Shown: one piece after another, positions 1 to 11,583 of the stretch | Layout of the letters: each line of letters opens with the position of its first letter | Numbering within the stretch: the stretch's first letter is position 1 | DNA from: Leptodactylus fallax | Taxonomy: Eukaryota; Chordata; Amphibia; Anura; Leptodactylidae | Assembly (NCBI GenBank): GCA_947044405.1 | Contig: CAMRHE010000657.1 | Coordinates: forward strand, 124,001 to 188,000 | DNA: 64,000 nucleotides | Reading direction: 5' to 3' | The notes under the pieces: generated by a model | The model's input: the letters and a program-made list of their open reading frames with translations, nothing else | Databases searched by the model: none | What the model was told of the DNA's origin: nothing | Made by a program: the position numbers and the translations under genes

Positions 1-700
1 GAACTGAAGACCTTTAATGTGAGCCATACATTATTACAGAGAATATGTCACCCTTATATCACTTAGATTAATGACAGAATTTATATTAATATTATTAATA
101 TCATTAAATCTGGATAAATGGGGTCCACAGTGTTAGAGTCATGTCTTTATAAGATTTTCCACTTTAATACCATAAAAAGCTGTAGCAGAACCCAACCTTT
201 ATACTCTTCTCATCTCAACCTATTATATAGAACTTCATCTGTTTTCTCAGAAATAAGTGGTATAAATTTGCCACTTTTAGTCCATTAGAATCAGAACATT
301 AATAAAAGAACAGGCAATGTTCTCCTAAACGTCACCGCCACAGATTTTAGATTCTCTATGGAAATGCTACTGTCTGCTGTACTGTATATGCAGCTACAAT
401 TGGAAGCCAAGATGTACACAAGATATACACAAGATATACATGCACATGGGAGGCCTATGAGACCGGGGGGATGGAGGAGGGATGCAACAAAAAGGTAGGA
501 AGGAAAGCAGTTATAGCTATAATGTAGTATAGTAAGGATTTTAATAATATTGTAATATGCAAAAGAAATCACCAAGGACAACGCTATTCACTGAACTGCT
601 TTACTGGAATAATTTTCATCAAAAGAAGAACAGGCAGACCACAAGAAAATAACAGGTCTCAGCACAAACTGCAAGAACCATTTTTAACCTTAAAGTTATA
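1..700. other. AT-rich unique DNA, no gene seen
   Basis: No splice-flanked coding stretch, known repeat family or RNA gene was recognised here. The only open frame of note is a minus-strand one of about 96 codons with no recognisable domain, consistent with chance. Confidence 0.5.
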
Positions 701-963
701 GCCCCATGTAGCGGGCTGCACCCAAAAAGCAAAGCGGAAAAGACCGAAGTGGAAATGCCTCATGGTGTTCACAGAGAGTCCGCAGAGGAAAACATTCTGC
801 TTCCATTATACCTATAGGGAAACCGCCGGCGTTTCCATAGGAATAATTGACATGCTGCGATTTACAAAACCGAAACGGTTTTGGAAATCACAGCATTATC
901 GCTGCACGTATTTTTCTGCAATGTGTGGATGGGATTCGCTAGAATCTGTAAAACGCTACAGAT
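701..963 (+). repeat. Palindromic repeat, CCCCACGT-ended family (partial)
   Basis: It starts GCCCCATGTAGCGGGCTGC and contains a strong internal hairpin at 805-848, where TTATACCTATAGGGAAAC faces GTTTCCATAGGAATAA. Further copies lie at 2481, 6771, 19697, 28274, 30291 and 50949. This copy stops inside the AATCTGTAAAACGC segment, so its right end is missing. It is non-coding, probably a non-autonomous foldback DNA transposon. Its superfamily is not known to me. Confidence 0.75.
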
Positions 964-1133
964 TCCCCATTGTAAAGAATAGTAAATGGGAGCATCATGA
1001 AGAACAATTTGTCGCGCAAACATTAAACCCTCATATGTCTCGTATAACGGAAAAATAAAAAAGTTATGGGGTTTGGGAGGCGGGGAGTCAAAAATGAAGA
1101 TCGAAAAATGTCACTGGCGGGAAGGGGTCAATA

Positions 1134-1506
1134 ACCACCACTCCACTGATTCTGGCACAGTTGGAATTTTTTCTCTAGCCCCCACAGTTCCTGAGCAATC
1201 AATGCTGTTAGTTTTGGTGCCTGATATGCTAACTAGCTCTCTAATTTCAAGTGGGTGGTGTCAGGCAGGAGCAGACAAGGGGGGTGTGTCTCTGAGCTAC
1301 AGTCAGAGGCAGCCAGTGTCAGAGCTCAGAGGCACACCCCCTTGTCTGCTCCTGCCTGGCACAATTCACTTGACATTAGAGAATCTAGTTAGGATATCAG
1401 GCACCAAAATTAACTGCATTGATTGCTCGGGAACTCCAACTGAGCTGGAATCAGTGGAGAAGAGCCTATCAAAGCCTATTTAGAGCTGGAGTTGGTGGAG
1501 GTAGCT
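1134..1506. repeat. Foldback MITE, AGAGGACCTTTCACC family, copy 1 (left end lost)
   Basis: Long inverted arms are visible: AGACAAGGGGGGTGTG near 1275 pairs with CACACCCCCTTGTCT near 1333, and GTTTTGGTGCCTGATAT near 1211 pairs with ATATCAGGCACCAAAA near 1393. The right end, GAGCTGGAGTTGGTGGAG, matches other copies at 18460, 25608, 34075 and 38485. The outer TTAAAG end on the left is absent. Confidence 0.8.
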
Positions 1507-2480
1507 TTTAATACAGGCTACAGTAAAAGAATCTTACTCCTATGATTGTGTATTCCAAGGTAGTGGATCCTATCCTTTAAGTAAAGGCCTTATGTCTTCT
1601 AATATTCTTCCCACTTTCATTCTTATTCTCTCCAGGGTATTGTTTAATTTCCAATGTTCTCACCACTACGACTTCCAACACAGCTCCAGTTTCCTTTTCC
1701 ATAAACTGCTAAAATTGACCAATAAATTATTCATAATTTTCCATTCTCCACATCTCAGTCATAGTCGATCACTTGGACATATTACGTTTATTCTAGTTTT
1801 TTTCTCTGTTTATCTCCTGACCCATTAGAAACCATTTTTCCATGTCCCTCTTTATATCAATGTCTATGGACTAGCATCATTCAGTGTTCTGTCCTTGAAT
1901 CTCTTCTTTTCTCCATCTACACTCTTTGAATGTGTAAATCAATATCTTTTCTGTATCACTTTTATACTAGTGACAAACAAAAGCTACAAATCTAAACCTA
2001 TTATTCTTCAGCTGTCAACACATTTAGAACACCGTATAATGCTACATGACATTACTTAGGCAGTAGGCACAAATATATTCAACACCTACAAAAGAATACC
2101 AAATTACCGCTGTTTGTCCAAAATGAATAGCGGACTGTGTAAATAGCTAGTCCGTCTTGAACTCTTAAACTCTAGTGCAGAGCAAAAACCATTGCTAGTG
2201 AGGAAGGAGTAGCATACAGCTCCAAAACACGTGCAGCAAATCTTAGAATCCTTCTTAAAGTATACTGCATCATTTATTTCATGGCATCATAGAAAGTTTT
2301 TATTGGAATTGCTTATTATAAGGGACACGAAGGGTGACATCAGCACACAAGCTGTGGAGAAATCCAAGGGAATCTGTCAGCACAATATAGCATAGAAAGA
2401 TACACACAGTACCTTGCGGGGTTGATATGCAGTTTAGAAAAACATCTTTATTATTGATGTCCGTGGCTCTATTGTAGAGA
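1507..2480. other. Unique AT-rich DNA, no gene seen
   Basis: A pyrimidine-rich stretch (about 1590-1950) opens a 78-codon frame rich in Ser, Leu and Phe, as expected by chance in such composition. No feature is supported. Confidence 0.5.
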
Positions 2481-2680
2481 ATTCCAAAACCATCAAGTTT
2501 TTGGAAATCGAAGCATGTCAATTATACCTATGCAAACGCCGGCAGTTTCCCTATAGGTATAATTGAAGCAGAAAGTTGGCAGAGAAAAACACTGCAGACT
2601 TTGTGTGAAAAGTTCTGCGGGAAAGTCCGCGATGCGTTTCCGATGTTTTTTTTCCCACAGTGCTTTTTCGTTGTGGCCAC
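2481..2680 (-). repeat. Palindromic repeat, CCCCACGT-ended family (partial, reverse)
   Basis: It holds the family's internal hairpin (TCAATTATACCTATGC facing CCTATAGGTATAATTG) followed by TGCGGGAAAGTCCGCG and CAGTGCTTTTTCGTTGTGG. The order is the reverse of the copy at 701. Both outer ends are missing. Confidence 0.7.
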
Positions 2681-3347
2681 TAGAAAGGGCCTTCGTCTAA
2701 GACACAAAGATCTAAACTTTTGGACATGCTCATACACTCTGTGTTACTGACATTATATTTATGTATCTGTCTTTACTTATTTATCTTTGTATTTTTATAT
2801 TTATAACCTAATTGTACCTTTCGGTGGTCCTTACTCTTTATTCCCCCCTTCCCTCTCCCGTTGCCCCACCTCTTTATCATCAGTTAGGCTGGGTTCACAT
2901 CTGTACCGTTCATTCCGTTTTTTGCTTTTTCATAGGAGCAGAAAACTTTAAAATAGATGTTCAAGGTGGATGTCACATGATGGTCATAAACAGAGCCACA
3001 CAGATCCTATGGACTATAATAAGATCCATCACGTTTTCTTTTTTGGCGTCCATCATTTTTGACAGAATATGATCCAAAGCCATAACCTTTGACACTCTAT
3101 GTAGTCTGATTCTGTAGTCACACTCTCTTCCATCTGATCTCTACTTCTTAGCAGACATTGTGGGAACTTTCAAACTAACTAAACTGCAAAAGGACTGTTT
3201 TTTATTTTTTTTGTTTTGAGGCATCAAACTCAGTTTTGTTCTCAAGATCTGCTAACCATGATGTCTTTATTTTAATCAAACATAATACTTGGACACTTAG
3301 AAGAGGATACAAAGGAAAATAATAGCAAGTGACAAAAAAGTCCTCCA
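2681..3347. other. Unique DNA with a possible TTCACA-type repeat arm
   Basis: TTAGGCTGGGTTCACATC at about 2884 resembles the start of the TTCACAC-ended MITEs seen elsewhere in the window. No matching right end is clear. No gene seen. Confidence 0.4.
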
Positions 3348-3660
3348 TTAAAGGGGTACAAAAAGTAGTTATCTCCTATCCATAGGAGAGCAGATAAATA
3401 CCTGATCGGTGGGGATCTGAGCGCTGAGACCCTCGCCAATCCCAAGAACTGGGGATCCTTTCTTCCACTACACATTCAGCCTGAACATAGCCCGGCTAAA
3501 CATGGGCGTGACTCATGGTGGACAGCGCTCCCATTCACCTCAGTGGGAGCACCAGATTATTTGGCTATCTTCAGTGAAATGAATGGGAGCACCGTCTATC
3601 ACTAGTCATCCTCGCTGTGGTCAGGCTGAATGTGCAGCTTGGGAAAGGTCTTCCTGTTCT
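3348..3660. repeat. TTAAAGGGG-ended repeat fragment
   Basis: It starts TTAAAGGGGTACAAAAAG and carries CTGATCGGTGGGGATCTG, a core related to the GGTGGGGGTC elements at 6165, 32290, 36512, 44688, 48345 and 50522. Only one end is clear. TTAAAGGRR ends are known from Kolobok-like T2 MITEs of Xenopus, and assignment to that group is inference. Confidence 0.5.
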
Positions 3661-4070
3661 CACCTCATGACACAAATCCTTTAACAATATCACCAATACC
3701 TTTAAATACCTATCTTGCTTCCATCTCTCCCTGATGCCAAGAAGTGACAAGTGCCAATGAGATGTTGCTTCTTAACTACTTTTCTCATAAGACTGATATT
3801 AGAAAAGTGTTACATTTTGTCGGATAGACATTCGGTTTCATGGCAGATTGACACACCCATCTGTAAGTCTCCTCAAAAGAGGAAGAAATGAAGGATGATC
3901 TAAGAAGGTTTCAATTGATAATCTGAATGTAAATTTCCTTCCCAATTCAAATCTTTGTTCATATTTAGGTTCAGGAAAGAATTCTTGAATAATGGATGGA
4001 CAGCTCTATAGCACTCACCCAAACAATAAAATAGTTCTTCACCCAATCATTTATCCAACTAATGGACTTA
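3661..4070. other. Unique DNA, no gene seen
   Basis: No repeat end, splice-like exon or RNA gene was recognised. Confidence 0.5.
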
Positions 4071-5070
4071 AAGGGGTATTCCCAAGAACATAACCATATT
4101 TACATTTGAACTTAATTACAATATAATTATACTTATAATTACAGTTGAACTTTTCTGCTTTTTAAATATTTTTTTCTAACCATCTTAGTGGTGACAGTAT
4201 GTTGTCTTGAATGGTTACCAATGGATATCACCATGATATATCAGGTGTCCAGGATGGTTTTAGACCAGGTCTCAGCTCTCTAGGATGTACCGTTCCTGAG
4301 ATACAGTATTCCCAAAAAATGACCTGCATTAGCCAATAGAAGCCTGCAAGTCTTTCACTCATATTCCAACTGCCACACACACGGTCACATGTCCCTTATC
4401 AGCCAATAGAATTTTGCAGACGCTTAGACTCCACATGCACACAGCTTTACTCCAGGTTTCCATAACAAAGCAGCCATTTGTCTTCACTGCTGTAAGTCAG
4501 CTTTAAAGGTGCAAGGCAGTGTGGATGACACTGTTACACAAGGTCACATACACATAGTTTAACTCCAGGTTTCCAAAACAACCCAGACATTTTTCTTCAC
4601 TGCTGTACGTCAGCTTTAAAGGGGCAGGACGCTGTGGATGACACTGTTACACAAGGTCACATACACACAGCTTTACTCCAGGTTTCCATAACAATCAATC
4701 TCAGGTTTTTCACTGATATCCAAACTGAGATACACATGATCACATGACGCTTATGGACCAATGGAAACTCGCAGGTTCTTCAGTCTTGACATACACACAG
4801 CTTTACACCAGGTTTCCATAGCAACCAAGCTATTTATGACCTGTATTATTAGCAGTTCGCAGGTCCTTTAATATTCAGTCATATGATGTGAATCAGCCAA
4901 TATAACTTCACATTTAATTTACCAGGTTTCCATAACAACAAGCCGGGTCCTTCTGCTAGGATATATATACAATATAATATATATATTATTTATATTGTTA
5001 ATTATTGTTATATTGTTAACTTTAATTGTCTACAAATCTAAATATGGTTATGCTCATGGGAGCACCCCTT
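4071..5070. mobile_element. 1.0-kb TTAAAGGGG-ended MITE-like element with internal duplication
   Basis: Left end AAGGGGTATTCCCAAGAAC continues into ATAACCATATTTA. The right end is the inverted form, TAAATATGGTTATGCTC then GGGAGCACCCCTT, giving terminal inverted repeats of about 35 bp. The left end lies in TTAAAGG. The interior has no coding capacity. It carries variants of ACTCCAGGTTTCCATAAC several times, including a 113-bp tandem duplication at about 4437-4670. TIRs together with the lack of an ORF support a non-autonomous DNA transposon, possibly of the T2/Kolobok type. Confidence 0.75.
4437..4670 (+). repeat. Tandem duplication, 113-bp unit, two copies
   Basis: Both copies run from TTTA(A)CTCCAGGTTTCC through CTTCACTGCTGTA and TGTGGATGACACTGTTAC to AAGGTCACATACACA. 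The landmarks are 113 bp apart. They differ at a modest number of positions. The unit lies wholly inside the 1-kb element. Confidence 0.85.
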
Positions 5071-6164
5071 CAGTCTTCAAAATCCCTTAAAAAAGTTCAG
5101 TCAGAACAGAGAATTTAACTTTAGCTCTTATTTTGTATGGAAATTTAGAATTTATTTATACATTTATAGGTGACCTTGCAGAGGTTATCACTAACATTTG
5201 CCCAGTTAGCACAAACTAGTAGAGTGTTTTGCACACATTGCTGTTTTTTTTTTTTTGCAGTTTTACCTTTTTAATAAAAGCCCTACATCCCAAAAATAAT
5301 CACAAAACACATCAAAGTATATACAAATTATTATTATTAGTGAATACAAAACACAACAGAAATCTAATAAAAAAACACTAAAAACATGAAGAGATGGAGG
5401 TTGCCGCCCTACTGGCCACTATGCCAATAAGTACAAATATCATAATTCCAATATGTGACAATAATAAATATATTGAAAGTTCATCTAAACAAATCAATGT
5501 TCATTGCCATATACATTATAATACCTAGTAATAAATAAACATGATCCAATATAATGTCATGAATATACAATGCATAAAAATTCATAAACAGATGAAAAAC
5601 ATGATAGCAGACATATATATCATAACACAAGTGTGTGAATCGGCAACCATGATTACATGAAACATAGTATATAGGAGTTCATGACTGGACAAACTATAAC
5701 ATACAATCACCAATACATGTAAAGGGGCTCTATTCATAAGAATAATCAATACAATAATCTCAATATAAATACCTATATTATAAATATATATGAAAATATG
5801 AAGAGCTCCCACATTAAACATAATACTCAAACTCAGTCACATACAGACCTAATGAAAGCAATTAAATGAATGGCAAGGGAGTGGGCACGACCTCCACCCC
5901 TAGCCCCAACATACGTTTAACCCATTTCTTCAGGGGGCTACTTTTTAATAAAATGAAACATGAATGGCAAGAAATTGAAATAAAAAGTGAAGACATTTTG
6001 TAAATTAAAGATGTTAAATTCAAAATAGTGAAATTTTGTGTATACTGCACCTATGCAGACCTATGTGTCTCCATGGCTGGAAAGAACCCTGTATAGCTAG
6101 GTCCTGTAGTCATACTCCCTCCATCTATCCCTACTTATTCCCAAGCTAAAAATATTCAAGACCT
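5071..6164. other. AT-rich DNA, no gene seen
   Basis: Low-complexity AT-rich sequence with short poly(T) and ATT runs around 5245-5340. No recognisable exon, repeat end or RNA. Confidence 0.5.
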
Positions 6165-6533
6165 CTCCTAGGAATAAGTCATCAACACCAGATTGGTGGG
6201 GGTCTGACTCCTGACACCCACACCAGTCTGCTCTTCTTAGCAGCTGATACAAAGAGAATGGAATTGGAAGCAAATAGCGCTATTCTCTGTGTAGTGGCCA
6301 GATCAGGTACTGCAGCACAGCTACCATTTAATTGAAAGGGCCCTAAGGTGAAGTGACTCAGTTCCACCACTACACAGAGAACAGCACTGTCTGCTTTCTG
6401 TTCCATTTTCTGTCAGCTGCTGAGAACAAGTAGTGGATGGGGCTTGCAGGATGTCAGACCTCCACATCTGATATTATTGACTTATCTTCAAGATAGGTCA
6501 TAAATATTTTTTAGCCTGGAAAACCCCTTTAAC
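6165..6533. repeat. GGTGGGGGTCTGAC foldback repeat, TTAAAGGGG end
   Basis: The right end read inwards is TTAAAGGGGTTTTCCAGGC. The internal arms AATAAGTCATCAA...CAGATTGGTGGGGGTC and CATCTGATATTATTGAC are partly inverted. CTCTGTGTAGTGGCCAGATC faces CCACTACACAGAGAAC in the middle, giving a hairpin core. Relatives are at 48345 and 50522. Confidence 0.65.
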
Positions 6534-6770
6534 AAAATTCCATACAGCAGGAATCATTAAAACGTGTATATATCCTTTACATCTGTCAGCCCATTTCAGT
6601 GCACCAGAACATGTGTATTGCACCAGATGAAGGAGAGTACACTTCGCTTAATCTCAATCCAAAAACAAATAAATCTGTGAGAATAAATCTGTAGCCCGAC
6701 TACCTAGAAAAGGTTTGTTTAGCCAAACCATTGCTCACTGTGTTACTATATAGGGCAGAAATGGGCAGAT

Positions 6771-7098
6771 TATGGCTGGGGCCCTCGTGGTGCAAACGCC
6801 ACATAAAAAAACGTGGCATTTTACGGTCCCTGCATCTAGCGAATCCCATCCACACACTGTGGAAAAATACGCGCAGCGGACACATTGCGATTTCCAAAAC
6901 CGTTGCGGTTTTGGGAAACTGCAGTATGTCAATTATACCTATGGAAACGCTGACGGTTTCCCTATAGGTATAATGGAAACAGAACGCCCGCAGAGGAAAC
7001 CTCTGTGGATTTACTGTGAAAAGAGCAGCGGGAAAAAATGCAGTGCATTGCCGCTGCGGCTTTATCCGCAGTACTTTTTGCTGTGGCCCACTACGTGT
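6771..7098 (-). repeat. Palindromic repeat, CCCCACGT-ended family, near full length (reverse)
   Basis: It starts TGGCTGGGGCCCTCGTGG and runs through AATCCCATCCACACACTG, the CTATAGGTATAAT hairpin and a GCGGGAAAAAATGCAGTG segment. It ends CTGTGGCCCACTACGTG. The order matches the full copy at 50949. Several overlapping open frames of 65-115 codons cross it on both strands and are by-products of the palindrome. Confidence 0.75.
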
Positions 7099-7274
7099 AC
7101 GGGTGTAGGTGTTTTCTGAGAGTAAAATGTTGATGGCTTATCAATGTTTGATCTGTTGATCTATGGGGGTTCAACCTGGGGTTAAATTGTGCATTTAGTA
7201 TACCCTTCCCAATATCTAAGCCCTTCAGTAAACAATACAATGAAACCATTTAAAAAATTTATCAGCAATTCCCC

Positions 7275-7275
7275 G

Positions 7276-7331
<56 letters not shown>

Positions 7332-7397
7332 CTATATCTATATCTAGATATCTATCTATCTATCTATCTATATATATATAAATACATATATATAGAT
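7275..7397 (+). repeat. (ATCT)n microsatellite grading into (TA)n
   Basis: About 15 near-perfect ATCT units, then interrupted CTATAT and ATCT runs, then TATATATA. Confidence 0.97.
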
Positions 7398-7398
7398 A

Positions 7399-8230
7399 TA
7401 TTGCAATTGTTTTCTTGTAAAAGTAGCCTGCCAAGTGTTACATGAAGTCCTATTTGTGGACAACATAACATAGAGGAGCTGAGCACATTGATACATGGTT
7501 TTGTGGGCAAAGATTTAGTATAACTTGTCATTCGTCTTTCCATGCTTAGGAGTCCGGCTAAGTGTCAGATTGGCTATCTCTGTAAATACAATCATACAGG
7601 GAAGGTTGTCAATCAGTAGGTAGGGAAAACCACTTGACTTTTAAGTATAGAGGCTAAGAGCCCTGTGATCACGTTTCAGCAGAGAGGTCTGTATTCTGTG
7701 AATATAATAAGTAAATAGCCTGTTATAATGTTGCGTTATCATATCAGGACAGAGGTATAGCTGTCTGCACCACACAAATATGCAGTTATATATATATAAT
7801 TGTATATATATAGTATATATAACATTTAAAATAGATATCTGCTCACTAACAATTATTTTAAATGTTTCTATGAATATGACAGAATTTTATTAATCTTAGC
7901 AGTCTATCACATTTTGCTTCTGAGGTCCACTCTGTGCCTGTCAGGAACAGGAACATGACAGGAACAATGCAGTGCTTCCTTTGAAGACATGTCCTGGCAG
8001 CCGATCAAATGGTATAATTTGCTGCAAGATCGGGCCCTCAAACAGCCTGGGAAGGGGTAGAGTTACCTGTCTGAGAGATGGAGCCAACAAGAGAGTATTA
8101 GGAAGATTACTATGAGTACAGCAGTGTAACAAACAACCATGAAGCTCCATAGCTAAACTTGTAATGGAGCCCCACTCTACCATGACCACCTTAAGCAGAG
8201 CGTTAAGAACTTGAAAAGTGTGCAAGTATT
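7399..8230. other. Unique DNA with a TATATA tract, no gene seen
   Basis: A short (TA)n region lies at about 7787-7822. A minus-strand open frame of 94 codons at 7941-8225 has no recognisable domain and no splice context. No feature supported. Confidence 0.5.
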
Positions 8231-8935
8231 TTGGTCTCCCTTACACACAGGAATAATGCACCTAGCAATTTTACAGTACAGATAATGCACACAGTGATGT
8301 CACAGTACAGGGATAATGCACACAGTGATGTCACAGTACAGGGATAATGCACATAGTGATGTCACAATAGCGGGATAATGCACAAAGTGATGCCACAGTA
8401 CAGGGATAATAAACACAATGATGTCATAGTACAGGAATAATGCACACCGTGATGTCACAGTACAGGCATAATACACACAATGATGTCACAGTGCAGGAAT
8501 AATAAACAGTGATCTCTCAGTACAGGGATAATATACAGTGATGTCACAGTATGGAGATAATACACACAGTGATGTCACAGTACAGGGATAATATACACAG
8601 TGATGTCAGTACAGGGGTAATACACACAGTGATGTCACAGTACTGGGATAATACACACAGTGATGTCACAGTACAGAGATAATACACACAGTGATGTCAC
8701 AGTACAGGGATAATACACACAGTGATGTCACAGTACAGGGATAATACACACAGTGACGTCACAGTACAGAGATAATGAATACAGTGGTATCACAGTAAAT
8801 GGATAATAAACACAGTGATGTCACAGTACAGGGATGTCACAGTACAGAAATAATATACACAGTGATGTCACAGTACAGATATATATATATATACACACAG
8901 TGATATCACAGTTCAGGGATAATGTACACACAAAA
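8231..8935 (+). repeat. 31-bp minisatellite with CRE-like motif
   Basis: The consensus unit is GATAATACACACAGTG followed by ATGTCACAGTACAGG, about 31 bp, with roughly 22 diverged copies. Nearly every unit carries TGATGTCA, one base from the palindromic CRE TGACGTCA. One unit (8754-8761) has the exact palindrome. Unit lengths vary at the edges, and an ATATAT expansion interrupts the array near 8880. Confidence 0.93.
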
Positions 8936-9894
8936 AGATCACTGTATACACTATGACATCACAGCATATGAAAGTAATAATAATAATGTCAGGCATTATG
9001 ATTTTCTAGTAAAGTAATGGAGTTGCATTCAGTTTTCCACATCCTATTCCATTACCCACAGTTATCACCAACTGCACCCTAGGTCTCAGTAGAAATGACC
9101 ACCCCATGCATGAGTAGAAACGGCTGGTACACTGAGGGACAAGTGATGGGTAGAGCCGCTGCTTTCTATTAGCTCCATCAGACTGATATTGAATTAATAA
9201 GACTATGGGCACATCCTTATGAGTATTGCCCAGTGTATAATGTGGAGACCAAACACAGTGCCAATAGAGTCTAACTTAGGGATCTAGTATTTTGTGATTT
9301 AATTTTGATCCAGAGATTTATTCTAATTGTCATATTTTAAGTTGGGAACTAATTTCTTCCGCTAATATGGGGTAATTTGCATTATGAGATTTTCTTGTCT
9401 TTTAGACTTGATAGACTTGTGTCTTTCCAACCTTATTAACTACTGTAGGTTACTATGAGACAAATCCATTGTACAGGTTACGCTCCTCCATTATGGGATT
9501 AAATGATTGTCTTTTCATTTGGCTTGCAGGAGGTGTTGTCTTTTTCTATACACCACGGACATTTGCCCGGGGCAGTCACTTTGTGCACAGTATAATGAAA
9601 CAAGTCTAACACCCAAAGAATACAGTCATTGAAAGCTGCTCATCTGATCCTGCACTTTCTTTATGTTATTACCGTAATTATATCTATCTCATATCTTTCC
9701 TCTGAATTACAGTATATCTTCTAACAAGCCTCCTGGATGGAGAAACATTTTACAAGTCATTAACAATTATGTTAAATACTGGTAAAAGAGCAGGCGTGTA
9801 TACATATACTATATATACAGCACCCAGGAACTTTGTAGCATGGGAAGTTCAATAAGTAGCTCTTAATAAAAATCGAAATAAAAATAAAAAAAAA
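8936..9894. other. Unique DNA, candidate conserved segment near 9440-9700
   Basis: No repeat family recognised. The stretch around 9440-9700 has mixed, non-repetitive composition with motifs such as GGGATTAAATGATTG and TTTCATTTGGCTTGC. It could be a conserved non-coding element, but that needs alignment to other genomes. No exon supported. Confidence 0.35.
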
Positions 9895-10330
9895 AAGAAA
9901 TGAATGGACAAAAGAGAAATCTAAATCCCATCAATATTCTGTGTGACCTTTGCCCTTTGTCTTTCATCAGTTCTTCTCGAGAAAACTTGCAGATGTTTTT
10001 GAAGGAACTGTTCCCGCCATCTTGGAGGACTAAGCACAGATCTTCTGTGGATGTTGCTTGCTCCAATCCTTCTGTCTCTTCATGTCATCCCAGACAGACT
10101 GGATGATGCTGAGATCAGGGCTATATCTGTGGGGACCGTATCATCACTTCCAGGACTCCTTCTCCAAAATGCTCACACCAAATATTGATGGGATTTAGTT
10201 TTCTCTTTTCTTCATTCACTTAATTTTGTTAATTGACAAAATTAAACTACTAACTCTTCTATTTTTTAAGACATTCTTACTTTGCAGCAATTTTTCCACA
10301 TCTGCCTAAAAAATGTGCACAGTACTGTAT
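9895..10330 (-). mobile_element. Tc1/mariner-type relic, ACAGTACTGTGCA-ended family, 5' truncated
   Basis: The right end, read inwards, is TACAGTACTGTGCACATTTT, then AGGCAGATGTGG. This resembles a Tc1-like terminus widespread in fish and frogs. Left and right arms are inverted: ACAAAAGAGAAATCTAAATC and ATCAATATTCTG match ATTGATGGGATTTAG and TTTCTCTTTTC. The interior on the minus strand reads VWDDMKRQKDW, like the region after the catalytic Glu of Tc1 transposases, but frames are broken. About the outer 110 bp of the left end is missing. Inactive. Confidence 0.75.
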
Positions 10331-10419
10331 ACCCTACATTTGTCCTGTTATGCAAAGTTCTTAAAAATTCTATGTGGTGGTTTCATATTTCTATTTGTTT
10401 TTGAGAAAGCTAGGTGACA

Positions 10420-10653
10420 ACTAAGGGTGCATTCACATTTGTGTTCCAACTTCGGCTGTTCTTTTCTATTATAGGAGCAGGAGAGTGGAAATAACAGGAG
10501 TGCCGTATGTGTCGTAACAGAGCCAAGAATCCCACTGGATATAATGGGGTGTGTTGGGATTCAGTTCCATTGTCTGCCATTTTGCATCCGGGACAACTGC
10601 AAATTTTAGCAGATTCTGCAATACAGCCTCTGATGTAAATGTGTAGTTAGCCT
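10420..10653. repeat. TTCACA-ended MITE-like repeat, diverged
   Basis: Left end CTAAGGGTGCATTCACAT and right end AATGTGTAGTTAGCC are imperfect inverted repeats. The centre has ACTGGATATAATGGGG, resembling the ATGGACTATAATGGGG core of the other TTCACA-ended elements. Confidence 0.5.
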
Positions 10654-10738
10654 GATACATACAGTACATATCATTACTGCTTCAACATGACTTGTCCACC
10701 ACCTTTCCTAAATTCTTGAATGGCAAATCTGCCTAGAC

Positions 10739-11583
10739 ATGAAGTGATTTTCATCTCCAAGACACGTAGTGATACTCATCTCCAAGACATGGAGTGATAC
10801 TCATCTCCAAGACATGTAGTGATACTCATCTTCAGGACATGAAGTGATACTCATCTCCAAGACATGTAGAGATACTCATCTCCAAGACATGTAGTGATAC
10901 TCATCTCCAAGGCATGTAGTGATACTCATCTCCAAGACATGGCGTGATACTCATCTCCAAGACACGTAGTGATACTCATCTCCAAGACATGGAGTGATAC
11001 TCATCTCCAAGACATGTAGTGATACTCATCTTCAGGACATGAAGTGATACTCATCTCCAAGACATGTAGAGATACTCATCTCCAAGACATGTAGTGATAC
11101 TCATCTCCAAGGCATGTAGTGATACTCATCTCCAAGACATGGTGTGATACTCATCTCCAAGACATGTAGAGATACTCATCTCCAAGACATGTAGTGATAC
11201 TCATCTCCAAGGCATGTAGTGATACTCATCTCCAAGACATGGCATGATACTCATCTCCAAGACATGTAGAGATACTCATCTTCAAGGCATGGAGTGATAC
11301 TCATCTCCAAGACATGTAGTGATACTCATCTCCAAGACATGTAGTGATACTCATCTCCAAGACATGGCGTGATACTCATCTCCAAGACATGTAGAGATAC
11401 TCATCTTCAAGGCATGGAGTGATACTCATCTCCAAGATATGCAGTGATACTCATCTCCAGGACACGTAGTGATACTCATCTCCAAGGCATGAAGTGATAC
11501 TCATCTCCAAGACATGTAGTGATACTCATCTCCAAGGCATGTAGTGATACTCATCTCCAAGACATGGCGTGATACTCATCTCC
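10739..11583 (+). repeat. 25-bp minisatellite with 200-bp higher-order repeat
   Basis: About 34 copies of GTGATACTCATCTCC plus AAGACATGTA. Variant units (GACACGTA, GGCATGTA, CTTCAGGACATGAA, ATGGCG) recur in the same order: the variant GACACGTAGTG at 10761 recurs at 10961, exactly eight units later. This indicates block duplication within the array. There are no spacers, so it is not a CRISPR array. Confidence 0.96.

Noticed and set aside
6700..7119. Overlapping open frames of 65-115 codons on both strands
   Set aside because: They lie within a palindromic repeat of the CCCCACGT-ended family. Mirror-image frames are expected from the palindrome.
10739..11583. Possible CRISPR array (regular short repeats)
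   Set aside because: Units are contiguous with no unique spacers, and the context is a vertebrate genome. It is a minisatellite.
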